Assembly: GCA_039720395.1 (NCBI GenBank)
Contig: JBBPBK010000036.1
Location: 124,001 to 188,000, forward strand
DNA from: Liquidambar formosana
Lineage: Eukaryota; Streptophyta; Magnoliopsida; Saxifragales; Altingiaceae
DNA length: 64,000 bases
Direction: 5' to 3'
Shown here: positions 1 to 10,550 of the stretch, one piece after another
Layout: the number at the start of each line of letters is the position of its first letter
How positions within the stretch are numbered: the first letter of the stretch is position 1
Program-made: the position numbers and the translations under genes
The notes under the pieces: model-generated
Seen by the model: the letters and a program-made list of their open reading frames with translations, nothing else
Databases searched by the model: none
What the model was told of the DNA's origin: nothing

Positions 1-2926
1 TTAATATTAAATAAGAGGGGTTTTAAAGGGTCTCATCAAATTAACATGCATCCTATGTATCAAAATTTAAATATATAAATTATGCTATTTATAATCGTAC
101 ATCTGATGCTATTATAAATCATACATCGCATGCTATTATATATCAACATATATGAAGTACCATATTTTGATATTAGTCCCTAGGTGAATAGGTAACATAT
201 ACCAAACTATAGTATTGGAGCTAATACAATTATCTCATAAATTAAAGCTCCCACTATGATGATTATGGACTTTGAGAAGATTCAATCCAAGCCAATAGAT
301 TGAATCCAAGGTCTAAGGTGGGTGTAGGTGATCGTAAAATAAACCATTCGTAACATGTATGCTTTCTTGAAAAACTTCTCTAAGCTTTCAAGTCCTTCAA
401 TCTGCTCCCTTGGCTTGATGGTCTCCACCATTGGCTTGTTGGTCTCCACTATTGGCTTGTTGGGCTCCATCATACTCCTTTGGGTCCACCATGCTCCTTA
501 GTGCGCTCTCGATTACATAACATTTACATAATATATAGAAAGGGATACATAAGGGGAATGTGGGGTACATAAGAGAATGATAGAGAGAGAGGGAAGGTGG
601 CATGCAAGCCCCAAATAATAAATTACATCACCATAATAAAATTACAACTCTTGAAAAATTATTACAACCCATTCATAAGACGGCCAATCACAATTGGTTT
701 AAGGGGTACAGTCCATAATCATCATCCAAACACATACATACAATCTCATTGCATAATGTAAAGAAAAACTGTAAGCATTAAAACATATGGGCATTATGGT
801 AATTCTCTTGAATGATTTACATTAATCTCATTAATGCATCCTAATCTTATTAGGTTTAAACAAAAATATCCAGAATTAAATAAAGTCTTAACATTTAAGA
901 CATTTAGTTTCAATTAATCAAATTAATAGAAACATATAAAGTTTCCTAAAAGAACTCTAGTATCCAATATTAGGGTTTCCTTATTTAAACAAAACAATTT
1001 CATTTAATTAAGAATTTCCATATTTTAATTTAATCCCCAATTGTATTTTAAACCATTTAAAACATTATAAAATTAATCAATATTAATTAAATAATTAACA
1101 TGGGAATTAAATAAAATCAATTAAATGATGAATTAGTGTATTAGGGTTTCCTAAAACCCTAAACCCTAAATGCATAACCCTAAACCCTAAATGCAAGCCC
1201 TAATCATTAAATGCCTTATGATTGGTCATTTAATGTCCAATCATTAAAACCCTAGGTTCATACGGTATTTAATAAAAGGGATTAGGGTTTAATTAATGCC
1301 AAATAGGGTATTTATTATCCTAAATTAATTACACTAATTAGGGTTATCAAAACCCTAACCCTAGACATCATTAATGGTATTAATTATGCCCTAACAATTA
1401 ATAACCATGATTGGTCATTTAATGACCAATCATTAACTCTTAATTAAGGTAATTAATATTCTAATTAGGGTTTTAATTAATGCCATAATGAAATTAGGGT
1501 TTCATCATTAACTCAAAATTAGGGTTTCATCCTTAACTCTATGCAGCCGTCACTACCAGGGGGCTGCCTGAGCTTGGCTAGGCTGCCATGGCCACCAACG
1601 ACTGTGGGAGGCCATGGCCAGTCATGGGAGAACATCCTAGGGGTGTGGGACAAGCCTCTGGACACGCAAGAAGTGGTGGAAGTGGCTACCATCATCAAGA
1701 ACAATCAGGGTTTCCAAAACCCATTGCTGGAGCCATTGTTGCAGACCTTGAAGGTCACAATAGCTTCTAAATCCTTATCAATTCGACTTCTCCATTGAAA
1801 CCAGCTTTTGTATCATGTCCCTACATGAAATACTAAGCTAATAGAAGAGTTTTGGATGATCAAATCATCACCAATTGTTCTAAACAATTAAAACAACAGT
1901 AGGCTGCCCAGAATTTGACAGCATACTGTCCATGGTCAGAAATTGATTTAAAACCCAGCAAGATGATTAACTCAGGCTACCAAACGAATTTTCCCAGTAT
2001 CCTACATGTCTTAGGAAACTAATGCAATTGGTTTCATGCAATTTGGAGTTCCCTAACTCAAGTTCTAATCAAAACTCCATTGATGACTTTTCTGCAGAAA
2101 AATTCTGCTATGCTGTTCATGAAAAATTTTCAAACTTTTTGAATCTTTTTCCATCAAAACCTTTTTGAAACTTAAAGAAAATCATATACACATGATATAT
2201 AATGATCCTACAATGATCTTCCATCATAAATACAGCAGCTTTAATTAGAATTAATTGCAAGAACCTTAGGGTTCTAAAACCCAGATTCAGCCTCCATGGT
2301 GTTCTTCTCCTTCTTCCTTCTGTTCTAGCATCTTAATCCAATTATGATGCATCTAAATGCTTGGGAACCTTTCCCTACCATGTCTAGAACATAACCCAAG
2401 TGGTGACAACCATTGCCATGCCTTTGATCTCCATCAATAACTCAGAGTTGTGGCTATTGCATCATTCCCGAGCAAAACTGTCTTTCCAGACAGCCTGTAG
2501 TAAAAAATTCATAACTTTCACTACAGAACTCGGATTGATGCACCGTTTATTGGGTTGGAAAGCTTATTCAAAGAGCTTTCTAACCATATGTGACTCGAAA
2601 ATTTTGGAGAAGAACTCTGATTTCGGCATGCAAAACAAGATGACGGTTTTTCATGGCTACCATGAAAACTGTTCATAACAGTTTTATAAAACCCTAGTTT
2701 CCTTATTCTTCTTCTCCAAACTCAAACCCTATGCAACCTATTGCATCCATGGCTACACTTAACCATCAATAAGAAGAGGAGTAGAAGAGAATTGACCTAG
2801 GGTTCCAAACCCTAGGTTCAGCCATGGAGGAAAACCAATTATGCAGAAAAATTTTCCAGATTTTTTGAATCATTCAACTACACCATAATTACCAGCCCAT
2901 ATGTATTTTGTATTATGCATAATCAT
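1..2926 (-). repeat. Long untranslated leader of copia family 1, minus orientation
   Basis: Reading the minus strand leftward from the primer site at 2927-2939, this stretch is the internal leader that separates the LTR from gag in this family. It matches, in reverse, the plus-strand leader copies at 10551-13716 and 48158-49893, for example the block around a GTGGGAGCTTTAAT motif near the far end. Small open frames inside it are not conserved between copies and look like chance. Positions 1-556 are an inverted copy of 5200-5665, so the two lie head to head around the LTR at 2941-5199. The leader continues beyond the left edge of the window. The function of such a long leader is not visible; it is AT-rich with scattered TTAGGG/CCCTAA motifs. 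Confidence 0.75.
1154..1194. repeat. Telomere-like CCCTAAA motifs in the leader
   Basis: Two blocks of AACCCTAAACCCTAAATGC lie side by side, joined by an AT step. The unit CCCTAAA equals the plant telomere repeat and the telo-box. Here it is only a short degenerate run within a retrotransposon leader, not a telomere. Further single CCCTAA or TTAGGG motifs are scattered through the same leader copies. Confidence 0.6.
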
Positions 2927-2939
2927 GGCTCTGATACCA
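2927..2939 (-). other. Primer binding site (Met tRNA type)
   Basis: On the minus strand the bases read TGGTATCAGAGCC, the classic plant copia primer site complementary to the 3' end of initiator-methionine tRNA. It sits one base inside the LTR edge at 2941. This fixes the LTR at 2941-5199 as a 5' LTR of a minus-oriented element and identifies the adjoining 2.9 kb as its leader. Confidence 0.85.
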
Positions 2940-2940
2940 C

Positions 2941-4612
2941 TGTTGGGAATCGAACAAGAGGGAAAAATTGAAGTGCGGAATATAAAAATTTTTCCTACGA
3001 TTCCACAGCCCATGAATCTAACTATGCATAACACAAAATCAAACCCTAACTACGAAGAGGGTAAGAACACTTACAGAATTTTTGTCTTCTCCGTTTTGCT
3101 CCAAGCTTCGACTCCAGACAGCGGTGAATGAGCAGCCCAAGTGTGCTGCCTCCAACGGTATCCACACCTAGCTAGAGCTTCAAGTCCTTTCCTCCTTTTC
3201 CTTGTTGCTGCTAGTGTAGGAGAAGAGAGGAGAGAGAGAGAGGGAGGCTGGAAAATCTGGCCAGCCCCTGGGGAGTTCAACTTATGATGATGTCACACAT
3301 CATAGTGTGACTTATATAGTCCACACTAAGGGGGCCGGCCCTAGGGGGAAACCCTATTAGGGTTTTATGCAATTTCTCTAAATTGCACAATAACCCCTAT
3401 AAATTATATCAAATATAAATAGGCCTCAAAGAACTATTCTTTATGCACTCATACCCTTTCTCTCATAGACTTTAAAGCTCATCTTGCATGATCAATGTGT
3501 GACCCATTGGGTTCACATCATCAAGTAGTAGGAATAGCACGAGGTGTGCACAATGGAACTCTTTCCATTTAGGGTCTAATTGGAACTCCTTCCAATTCCC
3601 TAATTGATTATAACTCACTTATATCAATTAGGGCTTCTACCAACCATGAGTAACACCTAGCATATGTTTCCATAAGTTCATCATTGAGTTGATATTAATG
3701 AATGAGTATAAAGTAATTGAACTAGGGACTTGACAAACTTCCATGTCCTATTAGTTCAATTGGAGACATTGTGTTGATGGAAGGATGGAATTGTAACCTG
3801 TAAACTATAACAGAAGGGTTCTTTGTAAATGACTATTCACCTCATTAAGGACCACACCATGAGCCATATGCTAGGTGTTACTCATGGTTAGTAGAAGCCC
3901 TAATTGATATAAATGAGTTATAATCAATTAGGGAATTGAAAGGAGTTTCAATTAGACCCTTAATGGAAGGTGTTCCATTGTGCACAACTTGTGCTGTTCC
4001 TACTACTTGATGATGTGAACCCAATGGGTCACACACTGATTATGCTAAGAGAGCTTGATTGTCTATGAGAGAAAGGGTATAAGTGATTAAAGAAAAGTTC
4101 TTTAAGGGGCTAATTTGTATTTGATGCAAACTAGTGGGCTAATTGTGTAATTAAGAGTAATTACACAAATTAGATTAGGGTTTGGAATCCCCCCTTGGCC
4201 GGCCCTATTAGTGGGCTATATAATGCCCACTATAAGGTGATGGCATCATCACAATCACTCTTCCCCAAGGGCTGGCTGAAAATTACAGCTCTCCCTCTCT
4301 CTCTCTTTCTTCTCCACTTCTAGCAACAACAAGGAAGAAGAAGGAAAGGACTTCAAGCTCAAGCTAGGTGTGGATACCGTTGGAGGCAGCACACTTAGGC
4401 TACTCATTCACCGCTGTCCGGAGACAAAGCTTGGAGCAAAAAGGAGAAGACAAAGTTTGGAGCATAAAGGAGAAGACATTAATCAACTGTAAGTAATCCC
4501 AACTCTCTTAGTAGTTAGGGTTTATGTTTTTGTATTATGCATAATCGGATTCATGGGTTTGGGAATCGTAGGAAAATTTTAATTCCGCCCTTTGTAGTTT
4601 TCCTCCCTACTC
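2941..4612. repeat. Inverted repeat (fold-back) made from two LTR 3' halves
   Basis: The arm 2941-3665 is the approximate reverse complement of about 3865-4612, with a spacer of about 200 bp. Both arms derive from the last roughly 750 bp of the copia LTR. Recognisable paired landmarks are the CTAGGTGTGGATACCGTTGG region and the CATATGCTAGGTGTTACTC block, each present once per strand. If transcribed, the RNA would form a long imperfect hairpin. Confidence 0.75.
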
Positions 4613-5199
4613 ATATTCATTCTACCTTTGCAAACCCCTGAATAGGATTTGCACTTAGTGTTATCAAACTTCTAAAGCTACATGCATAAGACAACTATGG
4701 TGTCTCAGGTCTAAGGATTACTTGTGCCACTATAACAATGAGAAACTGATTGACAGGCAGGATAAAACTCCATTCAGTTTATCTCATATCTTTGGTCACA
4801 TTCAGTGTACCTATTCTCGTAATAGGCACCCACTTGTTGGTTGTAGTGTCTCCACACAAATAGCTTGAGACTAGCTATCCTCCTATAGAGTCAACCTAAC
4901 AAGTGCTAGTCCTATGGTTCATTATTGTCCATCATAGTGAACCTTCAACTAGGAATGCTTTAGGAGTTTAGTACAGAGATATATTTACAGTCTCAAAATT
5001 ACAACTCTTTGTAATTCCATATTCTCAACTCTAACTCCATGGACATATTATGTAAATATAAATGATGCATATAAACATAATAGAATAAGCCCTTTTATTA
5101 AATCAAAAATAAATGTGACATTCATAAATGAAATCAAATGATTGTTCCTAATCCCTAAACAATCATCTCTATGATTGGTTCTAGGGCATAATCCTAACA
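2941..5199 (-). repeat. 5' LTR of copia family 1, rearranged fold-back copy
   Basis: The ends TGTTGGGAATCG and ...ATTATGCCTAACA-like (reading GGGCATAATCCTAACA) are the reverse complement of the family LTR ends, so this LTR is in minus orientation. It is 2259 bp long rather than about 1690. Segments 2941-3665 and 4615-5199 are minus, but 3666-4612 is a plus-oriented copy of the 3' half of the LTR. The 3' half is therefore present twice as inverted arms, and a short part of the middle (about 160 bp) is missing. Family landmarks are seen on both arms: the block with AAGGACCACACCATGAGCC and the GGCCGGCC plus TATA region. Confidence 0.8.
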
Positions 5200-6228
5200 C
5201 TTATGTATCCCTTTCTTTATATTATGTAAATGTTATGTAATCGAGAGCGCACTAAAGAGCATGGTGGACCTTAAGGAGCATGGTGGAGCCCTACGAGCCA
5301 ATGGTGGAGACCATCAAGCCTATGGAGGAGATTGAAGGACTTGAAAGCTTGGAGAAGACTTTCAAGAGAGCATGCTATGTTTCGAATGAATGTTTTACGA
5401 TCACCTACACCCACCTTAGACCTTGGATTCAATTCATTGGCATGGATTGAATATTCTAAAAGTCCATAATCATCATAGTGGGAGCTTTTAATGAGATTAA
5501 TAGTGATAGCTCCAAATCCAAAGATCGTTATATGTCACCTTAGAGGGACTAATATCGATAAGTGGATTTTAGATATAATGTTGTTATATTTATTTATATG
5601 CATGAGATGTATGTTAAATTAGTTAATTTGATGAGACCTTTAAAACCCCTCTCTTTTAATATTAAGTTGGAAATGGAGAATACATTAGGGAATGGATTCT
5701 TCATTGCCTTCCATCATTATAGGATTATCTAACATCCCTTAATGTGGGTACCTGGCTGCAGACATGTAGGAGCTACGCATGTTAAAGACATTACTTGAAA
5801 CTATCACATATAAGATATCATGGGGTGCCTAAACTGGTATATACTAAGAAACTATAATGTGAGGTATATATTTGGCGAAACATACCTGTGTGAATGATGG
5901 GTTTAACTTAACTAGGGAAGTATTCCAAGAAACTATAATGTGAGGAGTATGTACCCTAGAGGCAAAATGATTGGAACTTGCTTATGAAGCAATAGATAAG
6001 GAGTTGTCTTCTTATTGTGGGTTAGAAGTCAAGAAACTATAATGTGAGGCTTCTAGGTCACAGTGGGACCCCAATCCCCATTAGGAATGAGATTCCAGAA
6101 TTCCATTAGAGGGTGTATGGAATTTGATAAAATAGTGGGAGGCACCATATGATTAAAGACCCCGATTATTATGGATTAAAAAATGAAATCTTATTCTCTA
6201 TTTTATTTTCTATATGTAGTTCATTAAA
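5200..6228 (+). repeat. 3' part of the copia family 1 leader, plus orientation
   Basis: It starts abruptly next to the minus LTR and corresponds to about 12658-13716 of the second leader copy. It runs up to the gag start codon at 6229. There is no coding potential. It carries three direct repeats of the AACTATAATGTGAGG motif, annotated separately. Confidence 0.75.
5846..6049 (+). repeat. Three spaced direct repeats just upstream of gag
   Basis: The 19-mer AAGAAACTATAATGTGAGG occurs at 5846-5864, 5927-5945 and 6031-6049, all three identical. The equivalent sites at 13356-13375, 13437-13456 and 13542-13560, and at 49787-49805, 49867-49885 and 50839-50857, keep the same spacing with slightly different bases. 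The position just before gag and the conserved spacing suggest a binding site or an RNA element such as a packaging or translation signal. That role is inference. Confidence 0.7.
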
Positions 6229-6744
6229 ATGGCTCATCTTAACCCGTTATCCAAAATATTGGACACCAACCGTTTGACTGGATCAAATTGTCTTGATTGG
6301 CTTAGGAATCTAAAAATTGTTTTGGATTCCAAGAATCTTACCTATGCATTTTATAATCCACTTCCCATTGCTCCTGCTGAGGCTGCAACTCAACAAGAGA
6401 AAGACGCTTACCGGAAGCACATGGACGATGATCTCATGGCAAGGTGCTATATGATGGTATTTATAAGTCTCAAGCTTAAGAAGCAACACGAGTCCATGGG
6501 AAGTGCTTACGAGATTTTTCTCAACATACAAGAGTTGTATGGAAAAGAATTCTTACTTGAATTTAATGAAGCTGCTACTTCCAAGTCTAAGCTCAAGCCC
6601 AAAGGCATGGGCATAGGTAAGGGTAAGAGTACTCGAAGGAAGAAGAAAGGTAACAACAAAGCCAAAGGAACCTGTTTTCACTGTGGCAAAGATGGGCACT
6701 GGAAACGTAACTGCCGGGAGTATCTAGATACTCTAAAGAATTAA
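6229..6744 (+). pseudogene. gag: Copia family 1 gag, internally deleted
   Basis: The open frame of 171 codons starts with ATG at 6229, in a stretch following the leader. The N-terminus (MAHLNPLSKILDTNRLTGSN) has the look of the copia gag UBN2-type region, with the conserved pattern of Trp-Leu-Arg-Asn about 25 residues in. The C-terminus has a zinc knuckle, CFHCGKDGHWKRNC, of the CX2CX4HX4C form. The protein is shorter than usual copia Gag. The central part between the LYGKE motif (about residue 105) and the basic linker is missing, so it probably cannot assemble particles. The pol that follows is broken, so this is treated as a decayed gag. Confidence 0.8.
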
Positions 6745-8841
6745 CCTTTGGAAGGTATAGATCATGCTCTAAACTGAATGTTAGTTCTGCTTCCACTTGG
6801 GTACTTAATTCTGATTCGAATTTTGATTCCATGCATAATCTAGTAGGAAGCAGAAGGCAGAGTAAAGGCGGATCAACCCTACAAGTGGGGAATAGAGCAA
6901 ATGTTGCTGCATTAGCTGTGGGCTTGCTGCTTGACTCTACCTAATGGAGTAGTTTAGAAATAATAGTTGGCTATCTTTACATTCCAGAAGTTATTAGAAA
7001 CATTAATTTTATTTCAGTTTTATCTAAACAAGGTTTTAGTTTGATTTAATAAATGTTTTCTATTTTATTAAAGGAAGAGTTCATTACTTCTAGAATTTAT
7101 GTGGATGGCCATTATTTTCTAAACTTTATTGCAAATATGAATTGCAATGGAGCATGATAGTTCTAAATTGAATGCTAATAAACCTTAGAGAATAAGATAT
7201 ACATAGTGATGTATATATAGATTTCTCTTACTTTTCAACCTTTACCGATGATTCATTCTAGGTTTGGGTGTGTATACTTAAAGAAGTACAAATCTGAATC
7301 ATTTGAAAAGTTCAAAGAATTCAGATATGAAGTAGAGAAAAAAAACCGGATAAAAGTATTAAAGCTCTTCGATTGGATCGAGACGGCGAATATTTAACCG
7401 GTGATCTTTCAAGATCATCTTGTTCAAACAGGCATTCTTTATGGACACCTCCTAGAACACCACAACTTGATGGTGTGTCAGAGAGGAGGAAGATGACCTT
7501 ATTAGGTATGGTCCGGTCCATGATAAGTTACACCAACCTAATAATATCCTTTTAAGGATATGCCCAAGAAATTGCCACTGTACCTATGAAACAGAGTTTA
7601 AACCAAGGCTATCCCTTAGAACCCAATGAGATATGGAAAAGGAAAGCACCAAGCCTTAAGCATGTTAAGGTATAGGATTGTATTGAATATGTAGAGACAT
7701 ATAATGCAGCCAAAATTGGAAATCAAGATAACTTGAATGTAGGTTTGTGGATTATCCTAAAGAGAGTTTAGGATACTAAGTCTGTTATCCTAATGAACAA
7801 AAGGTGATTTGTTTGTTAGTTTGCAATCTTTTCTTGAAAAAGAGTTTATTCAAGAAGGAGACAACAACAAGAAAATAGAACTCAAAGAGTTGTCTAATGA
7901 GACACAAACTGACATTGATGCAACCCCTGTCCTTGTTGAGACAGAACCCATTATTGTATCATGATTGTACAAAGGGTTAGTGGGAGTGCAATCACATTTA
8001 TGGTCCTATAAGTGGATGACATTCTACTTATTAGGAATAATGTAGAAATGTTGTCAAAAGTGAAAAATTGGTTTTTCACAGAGTTTCTCCATAAAAGATT
8101 TGGAAGAAGCATCCTATATTCTGGGAATAGAGGTCTATAGAGATAGATCTTAAAGGATGCTAAGTCTCTCCCAATCGAAGTACATAGACAAGATTTTGAA
8201 AGGGTTCAAAATGCATGATTCCAAAAGAAGGTCTAATTCCTGTCAGACATGGAATCAAGTTGTCTATAACTATAAGACCAGATATTAATTTTGCTGTAAA
8301 TGTTACAAGCATATATCAGGCAGACCTAGATAAAGAACACTGGGAAGCAGTCAAGGCTATCCTTAAGTTCTTGAGAAGAACAAAAGGACCTATGCCTTGC
8401 CTATGGAGAAAGAAACTTGAAATGGTTAGTAGAACGGACTCAGATTTTCAATCTGACGATGATGATAGGAGATCAACATCGAGGTATGTTCTCACCTTAA
8501 ATGGTGGAGCTATAAATTAGAGAGCATTGCTGCAAGTTTGGATTAGTAAGTTCATTGCTGAACTAAAAGTGGTTTCTGACATTGAGAAGTCCTTACTATT
8601 GTTTTTGTGACAACAATGGGGCTATTACTCAAGACAAGGATCCACAGTCTCATCAAAAGTCCAAACTTTAATCGGCGATTCCAAGTGATTAGAGAGATCA
8701 TTGGAAGAGATGACATATACATATAGAAGTTTAATACAACAGAGAATAAAGAAGACCCCTTCACTAAGGCTATGACCCAAGTGTATTGGATCACCACTGA
8801 CAGGATATGGGTATGAGATACATGGTGGATTGGATATAGTG
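6745..8841 (+). pseudogene. pol: Copia family 1 pol remnants (protease, integrase, RT, RNase H)
   Basis: Translated pieces in changing frames line up in pol order. About 6790-6950 resembles the protease and its flank. About 7373-7555 holds an integrase piece with PPRTPQLDGVSERRK. About 7990-8200 shows the reverse transcriptase box as VDDILLIRN after a stop. About 8215-8520 is the end of RT and the start of RNase H (RPDINFA, LKFLRRTKG). About 8590-8790 holds RNase H scraps (CDNNGAIT-like and DPFTKAM). Many stops and frameshifts and several deletions are present, including most of the integrase core and the RT palm. The order and the following polypurine tract make the assignment safe; no activity is possible. 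Confidence 0.85.
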
Positions 8842-8853
8842 CAAGTGGGAGAT
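8842..8853 (+). other. Polypurine tract next to LTR A
   Basis: CAAGTGGGAGAT lies directly before the LTR start TGTTAGG. It is the plus-strand priming site, which makes LTR A the 3' LTR of the decayed element starting upstream. Confidence 0.75.
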
Positions 8854-10550
8854 TGTTAGGATTATGCCCTAGAGCCAATCATAGAGATGATTGTTTAGGG
8901 ATTAGGAACAATCATTTGATTTCATTTATATATGTCACATTTATTATTGATTTAATAAAAGGGCTTATTCTATTATGCTTATATGCATCATTTATATTTA
9001 CATAATATGTCCATGGAGTTGTTGCGAATATGAAATTACAAAGGGTTGTAATTTTGAGACTGTAAATATATCTCTGTACAAAACTCCTAAATCATTCCTA
9101 GTTGAAGGTTCACTATGATGGACAGTAATGAACCATAGGACTAGCACTTGTTAGGTTGACTCTATTGGAGGATAGCTAGTTTCAGGCTATTTGTGTGCAG
9201 ACACTACAACCAACAAGTGGGTGCCTATTATAAGAATAGGTACACTGAATGTGACCAAAGATATGAGATAAACTGAATGGAGTTTTAACCTACCTGTCAA
9301 TCAGTTTCTCATTGTTATAATAGTAAAAGTAATCCTTAAACCTGAGACACCATGGTTGTCTTATGCATGTAACTTTAGAAGTTTGATAACACTAAGTGCA
9401 GATCCTTATAGGGGTCTATAAAGGTGTCCATTGGCCCTATTGCTATGTGTGTGAAGGCATGTGAGTGATCAACAAAGAATCCATCATTCTCAGGAAAAAG
9501 AGAGTGAATGTCTCATATAGCATTCATTGAATATAACTCATTAAATCCATGAGCCCATGGTAGTATGAATATGGAAAGGAGTTTCCAGAAGTTCATCATT
9601 GAGTTGATATTAATGAATGAGTATAAAGTAATTGAACTAGGGACTTGATAGACTTCCATGTCCTATTAGTTCAATTGGAGACATTGTGTTGATGAAAGGA
9701 TGTAATTGTAACCGATAAACTATAATAGAAGGGTTCTTTGTAAATGAATATTCACCTCATTAAGGACCACACCATGAGCCATATGCTAGGTGTTACTCAT
9801 GGTTAGTAGAAGCCCTAATTGATATAAGAGAGTTATAATCAATTAGGGAATTGGAAGGAATTCCAATTAGACCCTCTAATGGAAAGAGTTCCATTGTGCA
9901 CACCTCGTGCTATCCCTACTACTTGATGATGTGAACCCAATGGGTCACACCCTGATCATGCTAAGAGAGCTTGAAAGTCTATGAGAGAAAGCGCATAAGT
10001 GAATAAAAGAATTATTCTTAAGGAGCAAATTTATATGGGATATAAATTAGAGGGGTTAAGTTGCAATTATATATAATTATAACTTAACTCATATGAGGAA
10101 TAGGATTCCTCACTAGGGTCGGCCCTATTAGTGGGCTATATAAAGCCTCACATGTGATGTGATGAAATCACTCGAATCACAATCACTCCTCCTAAGTGCT
10201 GGCCGAAATTCATAGGAGGCTCTTTCTCTCTCTCCCTCTTCTCCACCTCTAGCAACAACAAGGAAGAAGAAGGAAAGGACTTAAAGCTCAAGCTAGGTGT
10301 GGATACCGTTGGAGGTAGTACACTTGGACTGCTCATTCATTGCTACCTGGAGTTCAAGCTTGGAGCAAAAAAGGAGAAGACAAAACTTGGAGCATAAAGG
10401 AGAAGACTTTGATCATCTGTAAGTAATTCTTACCCTCTTCTAGTTAGGGATTGTTTTATATTAAGCATAATTGGATTCATGGGATTGGGAATCGTAGGAA
10501 AATTTTAATTCCACTTTTGTATGTTTTCCTCCCTAGTTCGATTCCCAACA
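8854..10550 (+). repeat. LTR A, 3' LTR of copia family 1
   Basis: 1697 bp, starting TGTTAGGATTATGCC and ending GATTCCCAACA, so it has TG...CA ends. It aligns along its whole length with LTR C and LTR D. A TATA box, CTATATAAAG, is at about 10137-10146, downstream of a GGCCC-rich stretch. The expected transcription start is therefore around 10170. No primer site follows it; the next bases are leader sequence from within the family, so its 3' flank is a junction with another copy. Confidence 0.88.
10137..10146 (+). promoter_or_regulatory. TATA box of LTR A
   Basis: CTATATAAAG in the context GGGCTATATAAAGCC. The same place in LTR D reads GGGCTATATAATACC and in LTR C GCCTATATAAGTC. The conservation supports it as the LTR promoter core. 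Confidence 0.6.

Noticed and set aside
1154..1194. Interstitial telomere
   Set aside because: Only a few CCCTAAA units inside a retrotransposon leader; related motifs are scattered in the other copies.
1541..1798. 85-codon plus-strand frame in the leader
   Set aside because: Not preserved in the other leader copies and no recognisable domain.
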